Source: Chryseobacterium artocarpi
GTDB taxonomy: Bacteria > Bacteroidota > Bacteroidia > Flavobacteriales > Weeksellaceae
NCBI RefSeq assembly: GCF_001684975.1
Contig: NZ_MAYH01000001.1
Span: 744,001 to 808,000, forward strand
Direction: 5' to 3'
Length of the DNA stretch: 64,000 bases
The first letter of the stretch is position 1. Each line of letters starts with the position of its first letter. Of the stretch, positions 17,768 to 25,126 are shown in pieces. Under the pieces are notes generated by a model, which saw only the letters and a list, made by a program, of their open reading frames with translations, searched no databases and was not told the DNA's origin. A program made the translations under genes and the position numbers.

Positions 17768-18379
17768 TTAAATCGTTCCTTTTCCCTGACGAATGATTTC
17801 CGGTTCTCCTGAAGTAAGATCTACAATGGTAGAAGCTACATTATCTCCATACCCTGAATCGATTACAATATCTACCAGATGATCATACTTTTCAGCGATA
17901 AGTTCTGGATCGGTGGAATATTCAATAATTTCATCATCATCCCTGATGGACGTTGAAGCGATTGGGTGTCCCAGTTTTTCAACAATAAGCTGTGGAATTG
18001 GGTGGTCAGGAACACGGATACCAATTGTTTTATGTCCTTTATAAGCTAAAGGTAAACTTTTGTTCGCTTCAAGAATAAAGGTGAACGGTCCGGGAAGGTG
18101 ACTTTTTAGAAACCTGAAAACCGAGGTGTCAATAGGTCTTGTAAAGTCGGAAAGGTGACTCAAATCATTACAGATTATTGAGAATTTTGACTTTTCTAGC
18201 TTTAATTTTTTAAGCTGAGCCAGTTTTTCCATGGCTTTTATATCAAAAATATTACAGCCTAAAGCATAAATTGTATCTGAAGGATAAATAATCAATCCAC
18301 CATTGTTTAATGTTTTAATGACCTCATTCACAAGATTTTCCTGAGGGTTGTCCGGATAAATTTTTAATATCTTTGCCAT
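17768..18379 (-). CDS. L-threonylcarbamoyladenylate synthase (Sua5/YciO/YrdC)
   Basis: A 203-residue YrdC-fold protein. It makes threonylcarbamoyl-AMP from threonine, bicarbonate and ATP for the t6A37 modification of ANN-decoding tRNAs. Visible family motifs are G-G-L-I-I-Y-P-S-D-T-I-Y-A-L-G near residues 25-40, the K-R/K-x-x-x cluster and the S-T-I-V-D-L segment near the C-terminus. It has only the catalytic domain, without the C-terminal Sua5 extension. The start at 18379 (MAKILKIYPDN) is preferred to an upstream Met. It heads the minus-strand run and is transcribed away from the initiator tRNA array, whose members do not themselves carry t6A requirements different from other ANN-reading tRNAs. 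Confidence 0.9.
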   Translation of the reverse strand: MAKILKIYPDNPQENLVNEVIKTLNNGGLIIYPSDTIYALGCNIFDIKAMEKLAQLKKLKLEKSKFSIICNDLSHLSDFTRPIDTSVFRFLKSHLPGPFTFILEANKSLPLAYKGHKTIGIRVPDHPIPQLIVEKLGHPIASTSIRDDDEIIEYSTDPELIAEKYDHLVDIVIDSGYGDNVASTIVDLTSGEPEIIRQGKGTI

Positions 18380-18461
18380 AAAACAAAGATACAAATAATA
18401 AAATAGTTTTCATAAAAGTCCTTTATTTAAAAGAAAAATTAGGATTTGTAGAAAATATTCG

Positions 18462-18469
18462 TACCTTTG
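18462..18469 (+). promoter_or_regulatory. -7 promoter element of the tRNA array
   Basis: TACCTTTG is an exact match to TAnnTTTG, 11 bp before the first tRNA. A TTG at 18446-18448 is closer (13 bp) than the usual 19 bp. No similar element occurs between tRNA copies, which supports a single long transcript. Confidence 0.6.
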
Positions 18470-18480
18470 CAATCCAATAT

Positions 18481-18553
<73 letters not shown>

Positions 18554-18591
18554 CTAAGTAAGTGCTTTCGGTAAGCACTCTAAAAATACAC

Positions 18592-18664
<73 letters not shown>

Positions 18665-18702
18665 CTAAGTAAGTGCTTTCGGTAAGCACTCTAAAAATAC
18701 AC

Positions 18703-18775
<73 letters not shown>

Positions 18776-18813
18776 CTAAGTAAGTGCTTTCGGTAAGCAC
18801 TCTAAAAATACAC

Positions 18814-18886
<73 letters not shown>

Positions 18887-18924
18887 CTAAGTAAGTGCTT
18901 TCGGTAAGCACTCTAAAAATACAC

Positions 18925-18997
<73 letters not shown>

Positions 18998-19035
18998 CTA
19001 AGCAAGTGCTTTCGGTAAGCACTCTAAAAATACAC

Positions 19036-19108
<73 letters not shown>

Positions 19109-19146
19109 CTAAGTAAGTGCTTTCGGTAGGCACTCTAAAAATACAC

Positions 19147-19219
<73 letters not shown>

Positions 19220-19226
19220 CTAAATT

Positions 19227-19261
19227 AAAATCGGTATAACGACAGTTATACCGATTTTTTT
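19227..19261 (+). terminator. Terminator of the tRNA array
   Basis: Arms AAAATCGGTATAAC and GTTATACCGATTTT with a 4-base loop (GACA) and a run of seven T's. It is unlike the spacer hairpins, which have no T-run. Confidence 0.93.
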
Positions 19262-19673
19262 ATGTCTACATTACTTGAAATTTTAAAGAACGAATACAGT
19301 ATTTATATGGCAGGATTATCTCAATGAAATTATTTTAAAAAATTCAGGAAAGACACATAATGATATAATGTAGTGTTGTTTTCACTTTTTGAAATTCTTA
19401 AAACAAATGATAAAGGAATTGACACTACTGAAGTAAATAGAAGGAATTAATTTTCTGCCAAATTTAAAGAAGTAAAATAAGCTTTGAAACTTGGAGAGGA
19501 CTAGTCAAAATTTTTGGAAGAAAATAAACACGAGGAGATTGGATGCACTCAATGTTTTCATTTGCCACAATAATGGTAAATTGAAATATAGAAAAGTTGG
19601 GAGCAGAATTTTAAAATAAAATCACCTCATATGAGGTGATTTCATCATTTCAAAAAATTAGTTGTATGTATCT
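19262..19673. other. Gene-free region with decayed coding downstream of the tRNAs
   Basis: About 410 bp with no intact gene. Short stop-interrupted pieces read like degraded protein. The clearest is at about 19530-19609 on the plus strand, reading L-D-A-L-N-V-F-I-C then NNGKLKYRKVGSRILK and a stop, which resembles the end of a helix-turn-helix excisionase-like or MerR-like domain. I treat it as a possible remnant only. Confidence 0.35.
19616..19643 (-). terminator. Terminator of the 19674-21498 minus-strand group
   Basis: Perfect palindrome AAATCACCTCAT/ATGAGGTGATTT 31 bp after the stop of the membrane protein gene; on the minus strand it is followed by a T-rich run. Confidence 0.75.
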
Positions 19674-20072
19674 TTATTCGATCTCATTTCTAAAAACTAA
19701 TATTATTGATAGTATTGAACTGACAATAAACAGAAGTGAAGGAATAATAAACCAACTCTCTATTCTTTTATAATTACTTGGATCATAAACTTCCGTTAGA
19801 AAAATTAAAGCTATAAATAGACCTATAAAACAAAATGTCAAAAGATATCTGTCTTTATATTTCTGACATGATAAAAATACTATAAAAGTTCCTATAAGAA
19901 ATATCATTCCTAAGCCTTCCCATAAAATTCCATATTCTGGGTTTAAAATATCAGAAATAAATTGATATACTGCCATAAATATAATTCCTATATTTAAGGT
20001 ACTATGTTGACCTATACCTTGTGTAAGTAAAAAGGCAATTATTGCGATAATTTTGAGAATCTTTACAATCAT
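19674..20072 (-). CDS. Small four-helix membrane protein, possible immunity protein
   Basis: A 132-residue hydrophobic protein with four predicted membrane helices (about 8-28, 38-62, 72-95 and 105-128) and no motif I recognise. Its ATG overlaps the stop codon of the upstream 94-residue gene (TAATG), so translation is coupled. A small membrane protein coupled to a toxin-like fragment is the usual place for an immunity protein, but no sequence feature proves that. Base composition is more AT-rich than the house-keeping genes nearby, in keeping with the accessory character of this zone. Confidence 0.55.
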   Translation of the reverse strand: MIVKILKIIAIIAFLLTQGIGQHSTLNIGIIFMAVYQFISDILNPEYGILWEGLGMIFLIGTFIVFLSCQKYKDRYLLTFCFIGLFIALIFLTEVYDPSNYKRIESWFIIPSLLFIVSSILSIILVFRNEIE

Positions 20073-20356
20073 TATTTACAATCTCTTTTAGTTTGAGGAG
20101 CATTTCCGTTTGTGTTTGTAGCACCAGGTTGTATGCTATTTGAAAACGAAGTTGGTGTGTCAATACCCATGGGATTCATGTGAACACCTACATTATTCAG
20201 CACAATTATCGCGAAATCAACACAATTATTAAATCTTAGATCATAATTAGTGTTTGCAAAAGCAGTAGATGTTTTAATAATTTCCTGAAGTTGTGCAGGA
20301 GTGATATTTCCTATATTCCATGCATTAGTATAGGGATGTCCACTATCGTTACCCAT
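20072..20356 (-). CDS. Fragment resembling the C-terminal domain of a secreted toxin
   Basis: A 94-residue reading from ATG 20356. The pattern N-D-x-G-H-P-Y-x-N-A-W followed about 40 residues later by LRFNNCVDFAIIVLNN looks like the cysteine-centred end domain found at the C-terminus of RHS/polymorphic toxins and related amidase-like effectors. The open frame continues upstream without a start (reading Y-P-K-N-S-G-L-E-K-I-I-G-P-R-Q) until it runs into the end of the GLPGLI gene in another frame, which suggests that the N-terminal part was lost. It is either a small orphan effector or a truncated gene; I cannot decide. The overlapping membrane protein downstream could be its immunity partner. 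Confidence 0.45.
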   Translation of the reverse strand: MGNDSGHPYTNAWNIGNITPAQLQEIIKTSTAFANTNYDLRFNNCVDFAIIVLNNVGVHMNPMGIDTPTSFSNSIQPGATNTNGNAPQTKRDCK

Positions 20357-20412
20357 TTGTCTAGGACCTATTATTTTTTCTAATCCTGAATTTTTAGGAT
20401 AAAAAGAATTAT

Positions 20413-21234
20413 TTAATATTTGACAACTTTATCTAATTCTATTGGATTATAATTTTTCTTAATGTTTTTTTGGTAATCTTTTATTATTTCTTTTAACCCT
20501 TCTTGAGTTCTTATTTCCTTATCAAAAATTTCTAATCCCCAAGTACCATCTTTCATATTTTTATACTCATCAAACGGATTATTATAATTATCTAATAAAA
20601 GCTTATTATACCTTTCTATATTTATTTTTAAAGGTTTATTTCCAAAATTATTTTCTACAATATTTTCAGTATTATATTCAGTAACAATTTTCTCTAATGT
20701 TTCTAAAGAATATTTAAAATTTTTTTTTGTATCCTCAATTTCCATTATTAAACCGGGTAAGCCATTAAATTTATAGGGACCTTCATTAATTGGTATATCT
20801 TTACAGAACCATGCTATCCAAATTCTCCCTCCCCAATTAGTTTCAGCTTGTTGAACTTTATAACCATTAAGTTCTTTAGTTAGTTTTGTAATTTTCCATT
20901 GAATGTTATCTGAAGAAGAATATACGAAATAATTATTTTTTAAACTAAAATAATTTTCATTTATATAGGAGTTTTTTTCTCTTTTTATTATTTGATTTAA
21001 AGGAAAGGATAATGAAATGGTGGAACCTCTTTTATATATTGAATCAGCTTTTAAAAGAGAATGATAATAAAATTTTGTATTTTTTTCTCCTATTTGTAAT
21101 ACCATTTTTGATGTATTAGTAATTTCAGAAAGTGAATCTCTTTTATATTTAAAATCATATATCACTCTATATGTCTGAGATTTAATGAAAGATAAAAATA
21201 CAAAGAAGAATAATATTAAGAAGTTTTTAAACAT
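20413..21234 (-). CDS. GLPGLI family protein
   Basis: A 273-residue secreted protein with signal peptide (hydrophobic residues 4-17, cleavage near K-S-Q). It contains the family name motif in F-N-G-L-P-G-L-I-M-E-I-E-D near residue 155, preceded by the typical W-I-A-W-F-C-K-D-I-P segment. The family is restricted to Bacteroidetes and its function is unknown. It lies 69 bp downstream of a bacteriocin-like peptide gene in the same orientation. Two further GLPGLI genes occur at 28218 and 29851; this copy is more AT-rich and more diverged than those two. Confidence 0.9.
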   Translation of the reverse strand: MFKNFLILFFFVFLSFIKSQTYRVIYDFKYKRDSLSEITNTSKMVLQIGEKNTKFYYHSLLKADSIYKRGSTISLSFPLNQIIKREKNSYINENYFSLKNNYFVYSSSDNIQWKITKLTKELNGYKVQQAETNWGGRIWIAWFCKDIPINEGPYKFNGLPGLIMEIEDTKKNFKYSLETLEKIVTEYNTENIVENNFGNKPLKINIERYNKLLLDNYNNPFDEYKNMKDGTWGLEIFDKEIRTQEGLKEIIKDYQKNIKKNYNPIELDKVVKY

Positions 21235-21303
21235 AATAATAAAATTTAATAAAAAAGGATAAAGAATTTTCTTTATCCTAAAAATTCTTAGCTAAAGTAA
21301 AAA

Positions 21304-21498
21304 TTAAGCTGGGCATAAATATTTCGCCATTTTTTTAGCCTTATCATAATCTCCTCCTGGATCTGTATAACAAGATTCTGATCCTGTTCCACAAGTTACA
21401 CAAGCTTTAACTGGATCTAAACTTAGATCCATAGGAATGATACCACTGCCATTAACTGTTTTTAAATTCTCTCTCGAAATTTTTTTTAATGTTTTCAT
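21304..21498 (-). CDS. Bacteriocin-like peptide with NGSG leader
   Basis: A 64-residue peptide with a start MKTLKKISRENLKTVNGSG typical of Chryseobacterium bacteriocin-like proteins, where the expected GG is GSG. The core contains four cysteines, two of them as C-V-T-C, and ends in C-P-A. It precedes a GLPGLI gene on the same strand, so the pair may be one transcript. No exporter or maturation gene is near. The relation to the three peptides at 1378-2015 is at the level of leader architecture, not core sequence. Function is not known. Confidence 0.75.
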   Translation of the reverse strand: MKTLKKISRENLKTVNGSGIIPMDLSLDPVKACVTCGTGSESCYTDPGGDYDKAKKMAKYLCPA

Positions 21499-21619
21499 AT
21501 TTGTTTTAATTAATTAACAATACAATTATACATATATTTTTTTAATCACTATTATGGGAATTTGCATTTACTAATATTTTAGTGTTATGGTTAAAGCATT
21601 GTGGTGATTCATATTTTTA

Positions 21620-21957
21620 CTAAAAAATATTCCATTGAAAATGCATCCAGTCATAATTTTTTTTTCTTTTCCTAAAGAGATGAAACCATGTTTATAAAAA
21701 ATTTCAACCATTGATTTATATCCCGAACGGGCAAATCTTGCTGTTTTATAAGTTTCTTTTAATTGATTTTTTTCGGGATCCAAATCAATTGCCAGTCCCT
21801 AGACGTGTACAGAATAATTACTTCCATCACGCATTTGCCGGAAATTAAAGCAACCTCCGAATAAATCAATTCCGAGTTCTTGAATTTTTGCTAAATCATA
21901 GGTTGTAAGAATGTCGTTAAATATTGCTTTCAAAGGCTTTATTACGCTTACCAACCT
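21620..21957 (-). pseudogene. Broken M15-type peptidoglycan peptidase
   Basis: Read on the minus strand, the frame gives [19 protein letters not shown], then a TAG at 21799-21801, then G-L-A-I-D-L-D: the M15 (VanY/endolysin-like) zinc motif SxHxxGxAxD with its usual Trp codon (TGG) turned to a stop. A run of nine T's at 21657-21665 shifts the frame by one base; restoring one base yields D-W-M-H-F-Q-W, the second zinc-binding motif. Two independent lesions and no clear start mark this as a pseudogene. The family cuts D-Ala-D-Ala or cross-links in peptidoglycan and is often phage-borne. Confidence 0.85.
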
Positions 21958-22010
21958 AAATTATTCTCGTGGATTTTATAGATTAGCCAGATGCTTGAAA
22001 AAAATAATTA

Positions 22011-22058
22011 CCACGAATTCACGAATAAATTGTTAAAAAATAATTCGTGAATTCGTGG
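22011..22058. repeat. Compact inverted repeat of the CCACGAAT family
   Basis: CCACGAATTCACGAAT at 22011-22026 and its exact reverse complement at 22043-22058, 16-bp loop. Related arms occur at 50164, 53517 and 62605/62751. Confidence 0.8.
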
Positions 22059-22126
22059 CAAAAAATCATACTGATTCTAGTCTGCAAATTTGGATAAGAT
22101 ATGGGAATCCAAAAAACTAGAAAATA

Positions 22127-22933
22127 CTAATGGTCTTTCTTTGTTGCTGCAATGGAATAAACCATAGGAATTTTATTATCTAAATGTGAAATCCTATACT
22201 TATTGGGTTCAAATTCTATCGTGTGGTTGAAACAGTTATAAGGAGAATAATCAAACTCATCAAGACTATTGATCTCTAGTCCATTTTTAATTAAGCTGTT
22301 GACAACTTCACTTAAATCATGGTTCCACATTACATAAGATTGAGTGATATCCGCATTTTTGTCTGCATAAGTTCCACTTAATGTTTCTACAATAGCTCCT
22401 GAATTAAAATATCTGTAACCTACTTTTTCAAAATTATCATCGAACATCCATACAACAGGATGGAATTCTACAAAAATGAATTTTCCGCCAGGTTTTAAAA
22501 ATTTCGAGATTACTTTTGCCCATTTATCAAGATCGGGCAGCCAGCCAATAGTTCCATAACTGGTATAAACGATATCAAATTCTCCTTGTAAATGATTAGG
22601 AAGATCATACACATCAGAACATATAAACTGAGCATCAGAATTTGCTTCAAGAGCAAGTTTTTCAGCACTTTCAATAGCTTTATCCGAAAGATCAATACCT
22701 GTAGCTTTCGCTCCAAGTCTGCTTAGTGAAATGGTATCCTGCCCAAAATGACATTGTAAATGTAAAACAGATTTTCCCCTTAGATCTCCTAATAAATTTA
22801 ATTCAATCTCATTCAAAGAGCTTTTGCCATTCAAGAAACCTTCCACATCATAAAATTCTGATGTTAAATGAGATTCTGTTTTTTTATTCCAGGAATTTTT
22901 ATTGATTTCCAGATAATTATTCTCTGTATTCAT
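22127..22933 (-). CDS. Class I SAM-dependent methyltransferase
   Basis: A 268-residue methyltransferase. Motif I reads V-L-H-L-Q-C-H-F-G-Q-D-T near residues 55-66, followed by the acidic end of strand 2 (A-T-G-I-D-L-S) and the post-I motif F-D-I-V-Y-T-S. The start MNTENNYLEINKNSWN at 22933 is preferred to an upstream Met at 22969, since family members begin in this way. Members are small-molecule methyltransferases with unassigned substrate. It stands alone between the repeat and the Ada-like gene. Confidence 0.9.
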   Translation of the reverse strand: MNTENNYLEINKNSWNKKTESHLTSEFYDVEGFLNGKSSLNEIELNLLGDLRGKSVLHLQCHFGQDTISLSRLGAKATGIDLSDKAIESAEKLALEANSDAQFICSDVYDLPNHLQGEFDIVYTSYGTIGWLPDLDKWAKVISKFLKPGGKFIFVEFHPVVWMFDDNFEKVGYRYFNSGAIVETLSGTYADKNADITQSYVMWNHDLSEVVNSLIKNGLEINSLDEFDYSPYNCFNHTIEFEPNKYRISHLDNKIPMVYSIAATKKDH

Positions 22934-23031
22934 AGTATTGTTTATTTTTCGTGTAGGCAATTTACACAAATTATGAATAATTTTTAGACGGCTGTAGATT
23001 ATAGATAGTCATTTTTGTTCTGACTGTTAAT

Positions 23032-23283
23032 TTATTGAGTGTTTTGTAGGTCTTTCCAAGCTTTATATTTTTCCTTCATGCAATGCCCGCACGGACGATA
23101 TTCATTTTGGATAGCTTCTTCTTCACTGGTAAAGAAAACTCTGTTTTCCCGTTTCATTCTTTTACCCGATAAACAGCTAAGTAATCCATAAATCTTCAGC
23201 CTTTTATTTCCTCCGATATGAATTTCTTGATGATGGATTTTACTTCTTAATTCAATATCTGTTACTTGGGAATGTTGTATCAT
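23032..23283 (-). CDS. Ada-like metal-binding domain protein
   Basis: An 83-residue stand-alone domain related to the N-terminal zinc domain of Ada. Cys37, Cys65 and Cys68 (R-P-C-G-H-C) align with Ada Cys42, Cys69 and Cys72, and K-R-E-N-R-V-F-F matches the Ada R-E-N-V-S-F-Y segment. The position of the methyl-accepting Cys38 is Gly33, so phosphotriester repair by the Ada mechanism is not expected. It lies 12 bp downstream of a 2OG-Fe(II) oxygenase, a class that includes AlkB-like repair enzymes, which makes a nucleic-acid-related role plausible. That role is inference. Confidence 0.82.
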   Translation of the reverse strand: MIQHSQVTDIELRSKIHHQEIHIGGNKRLKIYGLLSCLSGKRMKRENRVFFTSEEEAIQNEYRPCGHCMKEKYKAWKDLQNTQ

Positions 23284-23295
23284 TTTTTTTAATCA

Positions 23296-24009
23296 TTAGT
23301 TAACAGCATCATGAAAAATAATTCCTAAAGCATACCGTTGTCCTGTTTTTACTTCACTTATTCCGTGTTTCATATTGACTCTGTAATAGCCTTTTGTACC
23401 TTTTTCAGGCTTAAAATTAGTGGTAAAAATAAGAACATCTCCTTTTTTAGGCTTTAGTACAATGGCTTTGGATTGCGCTCTGGGAACTTGCTGGGTAAGA
23501 ACAAATTCTCCACCTGTAAAATCCTCATCAGGATCACTCAGCATAAGAACAATCTGAATAGGAAAATAAAGATCACCATATAAATCCTGATGTAAAGTAT
23601 TAAAGCCACCGTTTCCATACTTTAAAATTAAGACCGTTGCCTTTTGCTGATCATTTAAATGACATTGATGTAAAAAATTAGCATGTTCCAGCGGAAATTG
23701 AGTGTCAATATGCAAAGCACTAAACCATGAATTGGCAATAGGAGCGAGGTAAGGATAAATGTGAGTACGTATTGTTTGTATCAATTCTGGTAAAGGATAA
23801 TTAAAATATTTATATTCTCCCAGACCGAAACGGTGCCTAGCCATAACCACAGTTTTACGGTATAAAGGATGTTGGTTGTAGTTGGCTATTAATGAATTAC
23901 ACTCTTCATCGGATAATAACTTTGGAATTGTAGCATATCCATTTTGATGCATTGATTCTGTGATTTCTTGCCAATCTATACGATTAATTTTCTGGACGAT
24001 ATTTATCAT
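23296..24009 (-). CDS. 2OG-Fe(II) oxygenase
   Basis: A 237-residue dioxygenase. The iron ligands are His140 and Asp142 (H-x-D in T-L-H-Q-D) and His215, and Arg225 is placed to bind the 2-oxoglutarate carboxylate. The G-G-E-F and G-D-V-L-I-F-T motifs are typical of the double-stranded beta-helix core. The family is close to proteins annotated as prolyl 4-hydroxylase-like or AlkB-like; the N-terminal G-Y-A-x-I-P-x-L-L segment fits either. The downstream Ada-like zinc gene suggests involvement in alkylation response, but the substrate cannot be read. Confidence 0.85.
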   Translation of the reverse strand: MINIVQKINRIDWQEITESMHQNGYATIPKLLSDEECNSLIANYNQHPLYRKTVVMARHRFGLGEYKYFNYPLPELIQTIRTHIYPYLAPIANSWFSALHIDTQFPLEHANFLHQCHLNDQQKATVLILKYGNGGFNTLHQDLYGDLYFPIQIVLMLSDPDEDFTGGEFVLTQQVPRAQSKAIVLKPKKGDVLIFTTNFKPEKGTKGYYRVNMKHGISEVKTGQRYALGIIFHDAVN

Positions 24010-24244
24010 TGTTCTGTTTTATATTGCAAAGATCTTCAGTTGTATGCTTATATAAAATCCAAAACATGCGGAATTTTATCTGAGTTTGGCTATATGCAAT
24101 GGCAAGAAGTAAGGTTGAGTGTATAGTAACTTCCAATTTCCTTACTAATCGAAATTCTGGACTATCTCTATAAGTTGAATCTGGATTATAACACCAGTCC
24201 TGTTTAAAGCTACTTTTGCCCTGTTAATTAAAATAAATATAACG

Positions 24245-24694
24245 ATGAATTACACAATTAAAAAGGCAAGTCTTGAGGATCTTGATGAAACAGCAGAATT
24301 ATTTAATCTTTATCGTGTTTTTTACAGGCAGGAGTCTGACGTGGAAAAAGGCAAAGCTTTTCTTAAAGAGAGGTTTCTAAACAGTGAATCCGATATTTTT
24401 CTTGCGTTGGCAGATGGAAAAGCGGTTGGATTTGTACAGCTTTATAAGTTGTTTCATTATACTAAACTACAAAAACAATGGTTGCTGAGTGATCTTTTTG
24501 TAGATCCTGATTATAGAGGGAAAGGGATTTCTGTTGCCTTAATTGATCGTAGTAAACAATGGTGCGAAGAAACCGGAGCCTGCGGGCTGATGCTTGAAAC
24601 AGAAAAAACAAATGATATTGGAAATACATTATATCCTCGTTGTGGATTTGAATATGATGGATTGCACAATTATTACCATTGGTGGAAGTCATAA
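24245..24694 (+). CDS. GNAT family N-acetyltransferase
   Basis: A 149-residue acetyltransferase. Motif A with the CoA pyrophosphate loop is L-F-V-D-P-D-Y-R-G-K-G-I-S near residues 84-96, followed by L-M-L-E-T-E-K-T-N and the C-terminal Y-P-R-C-G-F-E-Y-D motif B. The substrate class is unknown. A -7-like box TACTTTTG is at 24211-24218, 27 bp before the start. No partner gene is adjacent. Confidence 0.9.
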   Translation: MNYTIKKASLEDLDETAELFNLYRVFYRQESDVEKGKAFLKERFLNSESDIFLALADGKAVGFVQLYKLFHYTKLQKQWLLSDLFVDPDYRGKGISVALIDRSKQWCEETGACGLMLETEKTNDIGNTLYPRCGFEYDGLHNYYHWWKS

Positions 24695-24851
24695 AATAAG
24701 GAGGCTGAAAGTAAAAAGATGTTGCCGATTGTGTTTGTAGAAGCCATTTTTAATCTATTCAACGGTAAATATCAACAAAAAGAGATTTACTTTTTTACTT
24801 AACTATAAGTTGCTCCGACTTCTAGGATTCGGCTTCCTTTTTTACTTGAAT

Positions 24852-24947
24852 TTAAGTAGTATTATTTCTACAAATCCGTTCATTTAATTCTACAATGATT
24901 CTTTTACAGGTCGGGTGCAGAGCCCTATTTTTGTATAGCTCTACGAG
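24852..24947 (-). pseudogene. Possible remnant of a LysR-like gene end
   Basis: On the minus strand a stop-free stretch ends at TAA 24852-24854 and reads LYKNRALHPTCKRIIVEL then N-E-R-I, which looks like the end of a LysR-type effector domain. The frame is closed upstream by TGA. No intact gene is present. Weak evidence. Confidence 0.25.
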
Positions 24948-25065
24948 TCAAGGGTAGGACAGATGACTTTGTAGAGCTAACGCAAACTATCTCCGCCTTA
25001 TTTTCTACTTTTTCCCCAAGTTTTATGATTAGTACCACAAAACTGCTTTTGGCGGAGGTTTTTTG
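24901..25065 (+). ncRNA. Candidate structured RNA in a 430-bp gap
   Basis: The gap 24695-25126 holds no gene. It contains nested complementary pairs: TAGCTCTAC (24936-24944) with GTAGAGCTA (24971-24979), and inside it AGTCA with TGACT; then CTCCGCC (24991-24997) with GGCGGAG (25051-25057), and inside that AGTTTT with AAAACT. The last stem is followed by a T-run at 25059-25064, as in a terminator. No known RNA family is recognised. Confidence 0.3.
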
Positions 25066-25074
25066 CACCAAATG

Positions 25075-25103
25075 AAAAGAGAACTGCAATGCAGTTCTCT
25101 TTT
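25075..25103. terminator. Terminator downstream of the 25127-25708 gene
   Basis: Arms AAAAGAGAACTGCA and TGCAGTTCTCTTTT, almost no loop, T-run on both sides. It lies 23 bp past the stop of the minus-strand gene. Confidence 0.8.
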
Positions 25104-25126
25104 TATATTATTTAAAGTCAGTTCTA

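Noticed and set aside
21571..21783. Separate 70-residue gene on the minus strand
   Set aside because: It is the middle of the M15 pseudogene read out of frame after the homopolymer lesion.
24901..25065. tmRNA, 6S, SRP or RNase P RNA
   Set aside because: None of the conserved core sequences of these RNAs is present; kept only as an unassigned candidate.
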